Shown here one piece after another: positions 43,693 through 55,648 of a stretch of 64,000 nt of DNA. Made by a program: the position numbers and the translations under genes. The notes below the pieces were generated by a model. That model did no database searches. It was not told where the DNA came from and saw only the letters and a list, made by a program, of their open reading frames with translations. How positions within the stretch are numbered: the stretch's first letter is position 1; every line of letters starts with the position of its first letter. The DNA lies in contig JAFEVB010000007.1 in assembly GCA_032629725.1 (NCBI GenBank), positions 682,001 to 746,000 on the forward strand, given 5' to 3'. The stretch is from Gremmenia infestans (taxonomy: Eukaryota; Ascomycota; Leotiomycetes; Helotiales; Hamatocanthoscyphaceae).

Positions 43693-46362
43693 ATATGGAG
43701 CCTTCATAGGTGAATGGAGTTACGGATTTCTGCTCCAGACGGATGGCTAGCTTTGTGGTTCTATCATGTTGAGCGCCCTTTGTGAAAATGGGTATCTGTA
43801 AGTGGCTCAAACGTGCTTGTATCGTCGCTGTAAGTTGTTTCCACCTCATGATCATTCCCATTTCTGCCAATCGCGGCGCTATTCATTACGCATCGCATTG
43901 CCCTTCGGTTCTTATTAGAACAGTATGGCATAGTAGGTGTGTTTGAGTCTATGTTCTAGAGCTGCGAGGACGTCTGAAGGCCACCCTAAGGCGCCCAATT
44001 TCACTTTGGTATAAGCTCATTGAGCCGCTTATAGAGCTCAGGGTGCTGGGTCCGGAGAAAGGTTGTTGGAATGCGTTGTGGTACGCTGCTAGTTCTGATG
44101 TAAAGGGCCAAGATATGAGGGGTCGTTGGTGTCAATTAGGAGGAAGGGGCTTGTGAGTAAAAAAGGCGGGGAGAGAGGGGTTGCCGTGAGTTTGTGGGGG
44201 ATATGGCGCGGTGAAGTTGTTAGGGCTGAGATGTAAACTTCGAGGAAGATAGTAGACAGTAATTAGAGTATTTGGGACTTCTCTGGTCTAGAGAATGCAG
44301 AGTCCTCACAGCAGATCGCTCCTTCCCTCGATTTGTGATAAGCGTAATAGAAGGAAGGGTATTTGTGAATAATGCATCGGCGGTCACCAAAGTATGCTTT
44401 TTTAGGTAGTCACAGTGGTTGATCGGTGTTTCTCCCACTCCCTCAAGCGTATTCGCATAAAATATGTTCTCTGTATCCTTTCTTGAGAAGGACATCTACT
44501 AGATCACAGCTTCCAGTGTTACCTAGACGATGCAGGGAACTTCTTTGGATTTTGTTGCGTTTCGTGTTCGTGTTCTGCACCACTCAGCGCCTCCTCTTTA
44601 ATTCTTCTCGGAAATCTCCACACCCACATCTCTCTCTTTGGTCTCACATATGACTTCGCGAGTCCACCACGCCAATTCATATGGCGTACACTTCTCGACC
44701 ATGGAATGCCTTATTCGGATATTTTATGTTGTGTTGCATGTCGCGCTCGTGAGTCTCACCACTCAGCGTTCCCCTCTTTGAGCTTCGAGTTGTTGTTCAG
44801 TAGTGTATATCATCTTGCAAGCCTTCTATGGCCTTGTTTACGAAGCCCTGGTCCACTCCTTGCATTTCAACTAGCATTCTTCACCACTGAAACGCACGTC
44901 GCCGATTTATTCTTTATTGTCTCTTTACATCGTGACATATTACGAGACTCGTTTAGAAGTTGGTCTTGTTATGCAGAAGTTTCCTTCCAAATGCGGCATT
45001 CAGCTCGTTTTGCTGCAAGTCGTCTTCGTGTTCTTCACCACTCACACTCAACCATTGCATTGCGTCCTTCTTGCAACCATGGACCTGACTCAGACGTTGA
45101 AGGCTTTGCACAAGTATTCATCGGAGAGCGCATTAACACTAGATCATGTCGTATATATTTCCTCGTTTGGTCTTACGTTTGTTTCACTTTGTTGCAAGTC
45201 GTTGTCGTTTCCGTCACCACTCACAGTCAATTACTTCGATTTCACTAACAAGCTCAGGCTTTCTTCAAGTCTGAATAGTTGACTGTTTGAGACTAGAGAA
45301 TGCAGAATCACGTACCTCTTTCCCTATCTGTTGTAGAAATTGTTTTATTGCACTTCGGCCTCGTCTCCTTCGACCACTCAAAAGTTACCTCTTCACTCTT
45401 CCAGCGCGATTCTTCGCGCTACCTCTCCACTCTACTACCAACCGCGGCAATCCTTCCCCAAACGATCTATACCTATGGAGCCTCAATTCCAAATCTATGT
45501 TCCCATTTTTTTTCTCCGGGGATCTAATGGGTTACCTCATGGATTATATCCTCATCTTTGAAACAGTTGGGGATACCGTACTTCGCATAAGCCATCCTCT
45601 TCCTTCCTTCCCTTTTCCGTCCAAACACAGTAATCGCCTGCGAAAGTCTCATTCTCAAATCCTCCATACTACTAGTAAACAAGTATGGTATGAATGATAC
45701 TTCGTGATTTGCACCACACATAACTCCGAATTAGACGGCAGAGAAAAGCAATAAAATTTTCTGCCGAGTCTTGATTCAGGTATACGTTGCGCAGGCTGCT
45801 TTGCGTAAATTTACACGATTGCCTTCGTGTTCTAAGCCAATCATCGAAACATCCGAGCCGAGCGCTTGCAGTAGGTACACCAAAGAACTCCAACAATGTT
45901 GTACGGCCTTCTCCGCAAAAGGACTATCGATTATGAAGCCTCAATTAGGCTCTTTATTATACTTCCTTATGCTGGATACAAAAAGCGGCACTTACCTTAC
46001 TCTTATCGACTTTTAATGTCCCTTCTACCTGGCACATTATAAAAAATATGTCGGTTCTTTTCTGTTCACTGAGAGGCTTCTTCTTTTTGTCAATGCGGCC
46101 GTAAAGCACTATTAAAGATAACCATAGATTTGTTGATATGTTCCTGATACAGGTTAGTGATATGAGGCTGAATACCCGAGTCATGTGGTATTTCTCGAGA
46201 GTCAAGTGGCACGCTAAAATCTCAAAACGTATTCCGTATTTTTTGTCCAACGCGAGGATTTTTGAAATACATTTACTATTATAATCTAATGAGCTATACC
46301 ACATCAACAGCACAGCGTAGAAATCAGCGCTTCCTCTTGCTAGTCAGTCATTTTTAAACAAT
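43693..46362. other. Long spacer with decayed tandem repeat
   Basis: About 2.7 kb between convergent genes. Open frames at 44706-45248, 44917-45282 and 45287-45697 all fall on a degenerate tandem repeat (next entry) and have no motif or splice support. I do not call a gene. Confidence 0.55.
44545..45390. repeat. Degenerate tandem repeat, 125-180 bp spacing
   Basis: A core like TTGCAAGTCGT..TCGTGTTCTTCACCACTCA recurs with CACCACT at 44578, 44757, 44882, 45036 and 45215, and a weaker form (GACCACTCA) near 45372. Two of the five gaps are exactly 179 bp. The copies differ at many positions, so the array is old. Confidence 0.6.
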
Positions 46363-48166
46363 TTATACAGCGCTCTCAGGCTCGTCCGCGGGTCTGTGCT
46401 CCTCCTGCTGCACAAACAATCCAGTGGTTGGCGTCGCCTCCTTATGATCCGAACCGATCACATGATCCCCGGGAGTCCACTTTGCGCTGTTGCGAGGGGC
46501 GACCTTGAGGATGTACATGGTATCAATTTCTTCCAAGCTTCGATCCTTGCTCTCAATCATGAAGAAGTAGACGATGAAGAAGAGCGCAAAGCAGGAGCCA
46601 GCGAAGACAAGACCATAGTAGTAGTCGATATCATTGGTGATGAATGTGGTGAAGAACGAGATGAGGAAGTTCAAGAGCCAGTTGGAGGCGGTGGCAAGAG
46701 CCATGGCTGTTGCTCTATATCTTGCCGGGTACAGCTCTCCGACGACAGCCCAGACCAACGGGCCCCATGTCGTAGCAAAGGCAGCGATGAAGATGCAGGT
46801 GAAGGCAATGAGAACGTAGCCTGCAGTTTGGGAAAATCCCGAATTGGCGACAGCCAGGCCGAAATGGCCAAGGAATGAGTAGATCAAGAAGCATCCGCAC
46901 ATCACAGCTGCTCCCCACATCAAGCTGACTCTTCGTCCGCAATTCTTAACAATCCATAGACCGGCAATCGTCGCTCCTACGTTGACAGAGCCGAGAATTA
47001 TCGATGTGATGAAGGAGTCGGATATACCAGTTGAGCGAAAGATGGTTGTGCCATAGTAGAAGAAGAAGTTGGCGCCAGTGAGTTGTTGGCCCGCTTGCAA
47101 TACCATGCCCAGAATGATCCTGTACAGCATCCGGTCGCCAGTAAAGGCCTCGTACCATTTGGTAGCACCGCCTTCCCGTTCCTCTTCGAGTTTCGCTTCG
47201 ATTTCGGCAATCTCACTTTCGATGAGGAGTGAATGCTCACCAACGCCATTGAGACGAGCCATGTTCTTGCGAGCTTCGTCTACGCGGTTCATGCGGTAGG
47301 CAAATCTGGGGGATTCGGGCATGAACAATATACCGACTCCCAGCAGAATAGCCCAAAGTGAAGAGAGACCGTTTGGGATTCTCCATTGGGCAGAGTTTTG
47401 GTAGGCTCCTTTGGTACCCCAGTTCACTGTGGATTTGTAAGTAAACGCAAGTTGAAGAGAATGACAAAATTAAACTTACCCATGTATGCAGTCCAGATAC
47501 CCAGGGTGATGAGCAGTTGGTATGAGGCCACGACAGTTCCTCGGATTTTCTTGGGTACGCTCTCGCTTTGATACATAGGCACACTGGTACTCAAGGCACC
47601 AACTCCTAATCCTGCAACAAATCGTCCCATGGCAAATTGAACCCATTGTGTATCGCTGGTGATTTCGATGATAACACCAATGATGTAGAAAAAAGCCGAG
47701 GCGGAAATAGTATATCGACGACCGTACTTGTCACAAATCCATCCACTTGCCAGACAACCTACGAGGGTTCCGGCAGAGAGCAGACCAACAATGGTTCCTT
47801 GACGAGCAGCACTGAATGCACCGTTTTCGCCGAATCGGGCTGTGAAATCCGACATCTGGAGAAATCCTAAAATCTATACTTTAGCCATTGCTCTGAAATG
47901 CAAAATGTGCATTTGGATAGATACGTACCCGAAATTTGACCAGATTCGTATCCGAATATGAATCCACCAACAGAAGCAATAGCGCCTAGAAGAACGGCGA
48001 TGACAGTAACTTTGGCTTCATCCTGTGCGGGCAAAGGAGCAGCGACTTTAGGGTCTTCTGAAAGACGTCTCGGTGTCAAGGTAGCTGGATTTCCGGCGGG
48101 GGATGCGCCATCTTTCTCAAAGGTAGGGTCTGCGACCACATCCTTCTTCCTGTTGAAGAGCTTCAT
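46363..48166 (-). CDS. Hexose-type sugar transporter (MFS, SP family)
   Basis: Three exons give about 565 residues. The start ATG at 48166 (MKLFNRKKD) precedes a long cytosolic N-terminus. Sugar-porter landmarks: GGFIFGYESGQISG in TM1, CDKYGRRYT after TM2, GRFVAGLGVGALS and VPMYQSE in TM4, FMPESPRF before the central loop, QQLTGANFFFYYG in TM7, and ESKDRSLEEID after TM12 in place of the usual PETKG. These agree with fungal monosaccharide transporters of the Hxt/RGT2-like group; glucose, fructose or xylose cannot be told apart by eye. It stands alone without metabolic genes beside it. Confidence 0.92.
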
Positions 48167-50602
48167 GACGTCCACTTACAGTTTCAAATCAACGTAGAGT
48201 TTTTGAGTCAAGAATATTGAGGAGTACTGGAGTTCCCCAAGATATGAAAAAGCTACTGGGTCGAAAGAAAGTGTGGGGTGGGGAGGCGGCCAGCTTTTAA
48301 GCAAAGATACGACGATAAAATGTCATGAACAAAACGTGTTACTATGGCAGAAGCCCATCATCTGATGTTCAGAAAAGGAAGAACTGTGGGTGAAATGTTA
48401 GGGTTTGATATTTTTCTCGGGCCCGTTATCACGAAAGGGTGGACCGGTCCCATAAAATGCCACTATCTCGAGTTTGAAGAAAATAGGCCATCAAAAGCGG
48501 CACTCACTATCACCGACCTTTGCTGTCCCATTCCGCCTAATACATCATGAATTGGTGCCGCTTTTCCACTCCAGCACGAGTCTGGGACCGGACCTATCTC
48601 GTTGATTTGTCTGTCGCAAGCAAAACTGATGGTCTCATATACGGTGGTATTAAAAAGAGAAAAACGGGTCATTGTTCCGCAGTGGCCCCGGCCCCGTAGA
48701 ACGACCGACCGAAGACGCGAACAAGAGGATCTCTCTGTCTCTGCGTAGGGGGTTTTTTCTCACTTGCTATTCTCATCTCAGACTTCTCAGGCTCTTTTTC
48801 GGGAACTTACTCGGTTCTTTTCGTAACTGACAACTGATACCGACTGCGGTATAAATAGTCGTCAGATCATAGTCGTACCACCACACCGCACAATATCCAG
48901 ATTTCTCCTACCTCCGGAGTACCTACGGAGTACCTACGGAGAGCGGCAGAGCCCTACCCTAGCTGATTTAAGGTTACAGCCTCATTGCTAGAGTCCCGCT
49001 ACTGGCAGACGGCACTGTCGGCACGGGCTTGCTTTAAAATTGTGCTGGATCCGTTATTCATAGTCGTCGGTCTTCTTTGACTCTGACTCGCATCCATCCA
49101 CACACTTGAAGAATTGCAAAGGAGACAATGACGCACGCACGAGTCGGGCAAAATGAAACAGCCGTGTGTGTGGGTGTGGAAATGCGCTTGTTCATCCATA
49201 TTTTTTACTACCTGAGACCTACCAGTTTTAACGTCTCAATAAGAGAACAAGAGTAATGTAAAAGAATGAGGGATTGAAACTTCATACAAACCCCAGAACG
49301 ACGGCACACACACGCTACGGACCCCTATAAATAAGCGAGTGATCCCCCTGTCCCCGGCCTTCGTCACTAGCTGCCTAGGTACCCATGTAAAACAGTGAAT
49401 TGGCCAATCAGATCGAGGGTGGACACCTGGAAACAAGCATGTTCAAACCATCGACGCCGATCCAGCGGTCCAAGCTTGAGGTGGTATGTACCAGGCTAGG
49501 AATAGGAACGTCACAAATACAGACCGATCAAAGCGCGGAACAGCACTGTTTGATGCGACAATCATATTATTTTCTCGAAGCTCTTTTTGCCAACGGTCCA
49601 GGTACAATAGAAGTCCAGAACCAAGAATGTGATACCCTTATTTGGATGAGCGGCTGCTGTTGCGTCGAACGTTATTCGCCAGTTGTGGTGGAGATAGAGC
49701 CCTCGAGTATCCCCTTGTCATTCAACGCTTCATTCACGACTATCCCAACCCAGCATTGTCCTTGATAACGTGTGGCTCATCGTATCGTCCTTCTATAAAG
49801 CTACGGTGAGAATTGCATTGGTCCCAGGTTCTTTCTTGGCTGTAATATAACACCACTTTTATCCACTTCTTCGTATAATCCCAAGGGCTCCATGCTGGCA
49901 TTTGTTGGTACGGACCTGCGACTTCTTTTCTGCGAGAGCCGGGCATCGCCGCTGGTGAAGGAGAATACATTGGCGCTTGGTTCAATCGAGGGTCATTATC
50001 AACCTCTTTCAACCCAAATACAACAGCGCGCCTGGTTTTCCGCTGATTTCCAGTGTGAGCTGCCCGATTTGCTGGTGTTGGATAGTGCTGCTACGAGGGT
50101 TGTATCCGCGAATCCCGAAGTGTTACTAGCAACTCCAAAGTATTTCAGTCCCTCGGTACGTACGCGTCCTTCGGTCCATTGGAATCCAACAACAGTCTAG
50201 GAAGTAACTTACAGTTTACATCTGCGAGGGATCAAGCTGCACGTACGCCGCAGGCAACATAAAAGTAATAATGAAAGTAGACGTTGGCATGATATTGAAT
50301 GGCCAGAGTCTTTGCGCAACTTATCAGAATAGGCATCTGTGGCGCTGCTGAGAACCGAAATACTGACACTCATTCTATTGCAGAATTCTACGCTAGTGGA
50401 TGTGAGATTGAGAAGATATCGGGATGCGACGGCGCTACTTATTCTCCTACTTTCCCAAACGATAAAATGTAACCTGCCGAGCACTGTGCACCGAGCTGTA
50501 GTAAAACATCTGGTTTAAATCTCTAAGAAAACCGCAGCATATTAAGCGCACTTACGCTCACCATAACACCATTCCTAGAACTCCATTCCACAATCTACAT
50601 AC
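48167..50602. other. Long spacer upstream of the sugar transporter
   Basis: About 2.4 kb. TATAAATA occurs on the plus strand at 48850-48857 and 49326-49333, and tandem TACGGAG motifs at 48924-48942, but no plus-strand gene follows them. A minus frame (49740-50012) codes a proline-rich 90-residue stretch (QAPMYSPSPAAMPGSRRKE) that could be an exon of an unknown gene, and 49400-49765 is open on plus; neither has ATG plus splice support. Confidence 0.45.
48273..48283. promoter_or_regulatory. Two overlapping CreA-like sites
   Basis: GTGGGGTGGGG contains two overlapping matches to the carbon-catabolite repressor consensus SYGGRG, about 110 bp upstream of the sugar-transporter start. The site fits glucose control but G-rich runs are common in these spacers. 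Confidence 0.35.
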
Positions 50603-51361
50603 CTAACCAATAGGCTTCGCCTTCTTCTTCTTCTTCTTCTCGCCGCCCTTCTGGAAATCCCTCCAACTCCCAATCCGCTGCTCCCTCGTACTCTCCCAAT
50701 CCTGCTCATGCTCCCTCTTCCTCTTGCGCAAATCCAACTCCTCATCCGCCTTCTTCTGCTCCCTACCCTCCTCCTGCATCTGCGCCTTCACCTGCCTCCG
50801 TCTCCTATGCTCATTATCAATCATCACCAGCTTAGACTTCTCCCTCCAATCCTTCGCAAACTGCTCGGTCCGCAGCTCGGGACTATCGACCGTCCACTTG
50901 TTCTCGCGGATGAGGAGCGTGCGCGCGTCCGCGATGGCTTCGTCGAGGCGTTCGCGGTGCTTCTCGTCCATAAGTTCTGTCTGTGCTTTTTTGAGACGGT
51001 CAAAGGCATCGGGGGCTTGGGGATTGCGGGTTTTGTCGGGATGGATTAGGAGGGATTTGACGCGATAACATTTCTTGATGTCGGATTCTGGGACTCCGGG
51101 TTGGAGGTCGAGGACTGCGTAGCTGTGAAGAAAGAGGTCAGTTTGGTAGCAAGGGTCGACAAGCTGGGTATACGTACGCATCTAGACGGAAGGCTTTCAA
51201 AATACGATCAATTTCTGCATCCTGGAAAGGTGAACTTCTGTTAGCAGATCCTAGTGGGGGGTGGGGTAGGAGGGACTCACTTTGGTGAACTCCTTTTCCT
51301 CGGTATCAAGAGCTTCAAGTGCATCGATATCATCGTCAGCTTTTTGGGGCTTGGTAGTCAT
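50603..51361 (-). CDS. J-domain protein, DNAJC8/Spf31-like
   Basis: Three exons give about 217 residues. The start (MTTKPQKADDDIDALEALD) leads to a small middle exon (DAEIDRILKAFRLDA) and then the J domain: YAVLDLQPGVPESDIKKCYR, LLIHPDKTRNP with the HPD that stimulates Hsp70, and the last helix. A long charged coiled coil follows (EHRRRRQVKAQMQEE, DEELDLRKRKREHEQDW), ending in a Lys-rich tail (KKKKKKAKPIG). This layout matches human DNAJC8 and fission-yeast Spf31, nuclear J proteins linked to the spliceosome. The position of the first splice acceptor is inferred from frame. Confidence 0.85.
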
Positions 51362-51964
51362 GGCTCACCGATGATGCTGGAGGGTTATAATTCTAGGTGG
51401 TCGGCTTGGGGGGATGAGGGTTAGTTATGTTGAGGCCTTGAGAGAGAGTGAGCGCGTCGTCGCGATGATGGAAGGTGCGATAAGGGCCTGAGGTCAAACT
51501 GATAATCTACACATCACGTGTTCGCTACCCCTGAGGAAGATGCAGTCCCTACTTACGAACGAGCGAAACGCCCGTTGTTACAAGTCGGGGTTTTTGATTG
51601 ACGCTTTATTCTGGAATCTGACTGAGCTCGTCGAGTAGGAAGTTCAATCTTTTGCCTTATTTTCCCGAGCACTTTCGCAAAGTCGGTTTTCGCTACCACA
51701 AGTTGGCTTACAGGAAGGCACTTAAACTCCTAGCATGCTTGATTTTTGTGGCTGAACTTTGATACGAACACAAACTATTGATTCCCCTTTGTAACATGCA
51801 GTTGTCATAGCATAAGACACATTAATAAATTGTCATGATTATATAGTTGCACAAATTTGTATCATTAAACATGATTTCTCATTCTCTGTCCAAGAGTATG
51901 GGGCAATCTAGATGCCACTATATACATCGTTTTCACACATTGTTCATTAAATCCTTTACACCCA
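51362..51964. other. Spacer between tandem minus-strand genes
   Basis: About 0.6 kb between the start of the J-protein gene and the stop of the sedolisin gene. No feature recognised. Confidence 0.5.
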
Positions 51965-54444
51965 TTACAGACTCATGAATACCTTCAACAATGAGGGGTA
52001 GATAGGCGTTCCGAGCCCACTCACAGGGTCCCAGCCCTTAGCAGCCGCAAATCCAGTCGTGTTGCAACCAGGGTTGCTGCCATCAGTTATGTCGTGGAAG
52101 GCTTCTGGGTGTGCGTACTGAAGACTGTTAATAATACACCATAGAAATATAGGACCCGAGACATACCAAAGTTGGGTTCACAAAACCAATAGTCGCCTTG
52201 CCAGCCGCGAGACGCTCCTCGTTGATTAGGGTGAGAATAGAAGCGAAGATGGGAGCGGAAGCTGAAGTACCACCAACAAGAGTGGGAGCTCCCGCATTGA
52301 AAATAACAATATTATCACCAACGGCCGAGACATCTGGGTAAGCTCTTCCACCTTTGTTGTAAATGCCTCCGTCGGCGCCAATAGCACCATTGTCCGTAGT
52401 TGTGTATGATACATATGGTGGGGGACTGTTTGTAAGATAATCGTCGACGGCACTTTGCTGGTATTCGGGGGTTGCGTAAATGTTGGAAAACCCACCTCCA
52501 CTTGGGAAACGAGTCGTTGAAGTTTCAGCATCATCTGTGACATTACCTCCTGCTGGGAGCGTGGTTGATCCCACAGTGGTGATATAGGGGCACGTGGCAG
52601 GCTACCAAAGAATTAGTACCATCGTTGATGCCAACAGAAAGAGTCCATCGGTTGAAACGCTTCGAGAGTCCTAAGGCAGCAAAATAGGATGCTAGACAAA
52701 GAAATCTGCTTACAAAGTCAGGGCTGAAGATTTGTCCTGTACCAAGACAACCATCCGAACTATCATCTCCTGTCGGTCCCGCCACACCCGAGTCGCCGGA
52801 AGCCAAAACGACAGAAACACCTTGCATTCCCAACTTCATGAATTCCGTGCATTGGCGACGTTGGTAAGCGATAGGCAAGTCTGCTTCTTGGCCACCGTAG
52901 GAGATGGAGATAACGTTTGTCTTCATTATATTAGAGGAGATGCAGAATTTTGATTATATGTACTCACCGGCGTGTAAACACCGCATTGTAAAGCGCCCTT
53001 GTAGGCACCCGTGGCGTTCGAGGGATCGGGGTATGGTGGGTCTAGCGAATCAACAGTACTGCAGTAAGAGCCATCAAGAGCATCTAAGAAGTTGTTCAGG
53101 AACCCCTCGTACACGTAATCTGCTTCGTAGACAGGGTCGTCGGTTTGGAAGAGAACGGTTCCTTGCGGGTAGACAAGAGGGTAAGAGACCTGAAAATCGA
53201 GATCGGACTCAACTCCAGCCTGGAGGACAGGATCTGGGGCTGTAGCACCATCAATACTCTCGAGCTTTGGCCCCGTGCCTTGGGGGATTGACTGCGCGAA
53301 TGTCAAGAAGAATAGATCAAGGTCTTCTTGGCTGTACACATCCCCAAGGTCTTCAAAAATGCCAAGGGCGTTTGAGGGGTCTGCCTTTGATCCTGTGGGA
53401 ACTTGGTATAGCGCTAAAATGGATCAGTTCTGGTGCCGTAGAGCTAGAGTTCCAAATTTACCTTTGATGCATGCTGGAGTGACAACAGTGCCGCAAATTA
53501 AAAGTTCCGGGACAGCAAGAATTGCCTCCACGGTCATTTCGAGACCCTTGAGCAGAGGAGGAAGCTTGTGACCACTTGTGACCCCAAATATGCGTTTTTG
53601 CAGCTCTGGCTCTTCATTGCTCTTTCTGAAAGGAGCAACAAGCTTGATGCCAGGAGTGATATAGTCCACGTGCTTTTGGATATGAGCGGGGACATGGTAT
53701 CTGAAACAAGATTAGAACACCGACAAGTACAAAGTTAATGTTAACATACTCGTCACATGCCACAGTAAGCCTCCCCGTTTCGGTGTGTTCGTAGATATAA
53801 TATTTCGTGCTCAATAAAACTTCCAAATCAAAAGCGGAAGCATCAAACTGCATCCATTGCTTATTGGTAGATTGAGAGATTTTCTCGGATGCAATGCCAG
53901 CAGATGAGAGCCTGCCTAACATGTTAGTATGACAAAAGCTCAGCTGTTGGAAAGAGGGGATGAGCGTGAGAGCTTTCTCGGGAGCCTGCATATGGACTCC
54001 GAAGACAGCTGCTAGGCTCCCAGCTCCCAGCTCCCCTCAAAGATTCAAGCAAATCTGTATGAGAATAAACCTACCAGTCATGCACAGCATCTACACTTGA
54101 TTGCAAGGGCGCGAAAATCTCAGTAACCTCCTGAGGTGAGTAGTGCTTGCCATATTTGGGAGAATCGTGCTTGGAACTAGATTAAAGCTGTTAGGGCATG
54201 GTTTTACGAACAACTCGAATTCGAGGTCATACACATCCATCAGAAGATCGTGACCCTTGTCAAGATTGCTCTGGGTCATGCCAATGCGAACAGGAAGCAG
54301 AGCCGATTCAGCAACCCTATCTCGCTTGATCCATGCCTTTGGAGCACCCATTCGGCGCTCATGGAGGACATGACTTGATGGGAATGGCACAGCGGTGACT
54401 TCAACAGCGAGAACTCCAAATAGAACAGATTGTAAAAATTGCAT
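51965..54444 (-). CDS. Secreted sedolisin-family peptidase (S53, tripeptidyl-peptidase-like)
   Basis: Eight or more exons give roughly 650-700 residues. ATG 54444 opens a signal peptide (MQFLQSVLFGVLAVEVTAVP). Exons 1-4 form the Pro-kumamolisin propeptide (HYSPQEVTEIFAPLQ, YHVPAHIQKHVDYI). The mature enzyme has the sedolisin Glu and Asp in GVESDLDFQ, the oxyanion Asp in SGDSGVAGP, and the catalytic Ser in VGGTSASAPIFAS. The C-terminal calcium site is visible as FHDITDGSNPGC and GWDPVSGLGTP. Sedolisins are acid serine-carboxyl peptidases that remove tripeptides or cut internally, secreted by fungi at low pH. The set of catalytic residues is complete, so the enzyme is likely active. Confidence 0.88.
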
Positions 54445-55648
54445 TGTAAATGAGACTGCAAGAGGTGCTTGCGGGTATCAATGAAGAAGATAGCAGATGG
54501 CCGGCATATTTAAAATCAATTGGACATCGCCGCCGCTACCTTACTCCGTAAAACGATGTTGGAGCAACTTCGTTCCTGGGAATATCACACGGCAAGAAGT
54601 ATCAATTTGGTCATTGATCTGCATATAGGTTGCAATTATTTCCTTGTTGGAGCATGAAATTTGGTGACTTGTTCCACTTGCAGCTCGAAAGACTGTCAAG
54701 CGCCATGTATATCCATAAGCTCCTTCCGTATTTGGTGTTAGGATAAAAATGACTACCGCGCCATGCTTGAAATCGCCCTGTCTTCCCCGCACGAGTGAGC
54801 ATGGTAAGCATGTGGCTGCGACCTTAAATTGAGAGTGACCAGTGACAATGGCTCAAGCTACAGTAGGGAGTCGATCACCGAGGACGGCAGTGACAATAGA
54901 TCCTGGCGCTTGCTTCTGCTTAACAAATGGTATAGCTTATAGTGCCCACCGGCTTCACCAATAGAATTAGAATAGGTGTAGAGTACGACTTGATTGATTC
55001 TCTACACCTGAAAAGAATCCCGGACTGTGAATTCGATTATTAGGAAGGATCACTCTTGGAAATAATGAGTTGATTTCATACACAAATGACTGATAGTTTT
55101 GATGCAAGTTAAGATGTAAGGTACGTTTATCGTTTATCAATCCGGACGCGTTCCGAGGCGCGAGGGGTCATACGAGTATCACGTCACTTTGAGCTAGTCT
55201 TATCGCCTAGTCAGCTTATGCTTAACTAGCGGCATTATCTCTCAATCATACTGAACTAATATTAACTACAAATATACATGATAATACTAAGTCCACCTTT
55301 TACAATACCAGTAATCATTTATTCGGACACGAAAACGAACGTGAAATTCGAGACGTAATGAGGTGCTGCACTACCGGTAGATACTGTAATATAATAGATG
55401 ACTTTCAGAACATTTGACTCGGACTAGCTTTATTAGACCTCGAGGAACCCAAATCAAGACCCATCTTGGGAATCCTATAGAACGGGAAAGCTCAAGAATC
55501 CTTATTAGACAGGATGTAATGTTTACAATTTAGGGCACGTGATCGTTCCAAAAACCACAGCACTTTACGCGCACGCGGCCAAAACACAGACGCGTCTTCT
55601 GAACGACTATTTTCTCGCAACCACAACGTAGTCCACCAATACACAAAA
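54445..55648. other. Divergent spacer, sedolisin / RPA2
   Basis: About 1.2 kb between divergent start codons; TACTCCGTA at 54542-54550 lies about 100 bp upstream of the sedolisin start. No gene is evident; short frames (54541-54811, 55492-55793) have no motif. Confidence 0.5.

Noticed and set aside
44706..45697. Three open frames in the spacer between the Leu5-like and sugar-transporter genes
   Set aside because: They arise from the degenerate tandem repeat; no domain, leader or plausible introns.
48344..48550. 68-codon plus-strand frame upstream of the sugar transporter
   Set aside because: Short, no motif, inside the transporter's promoter region.
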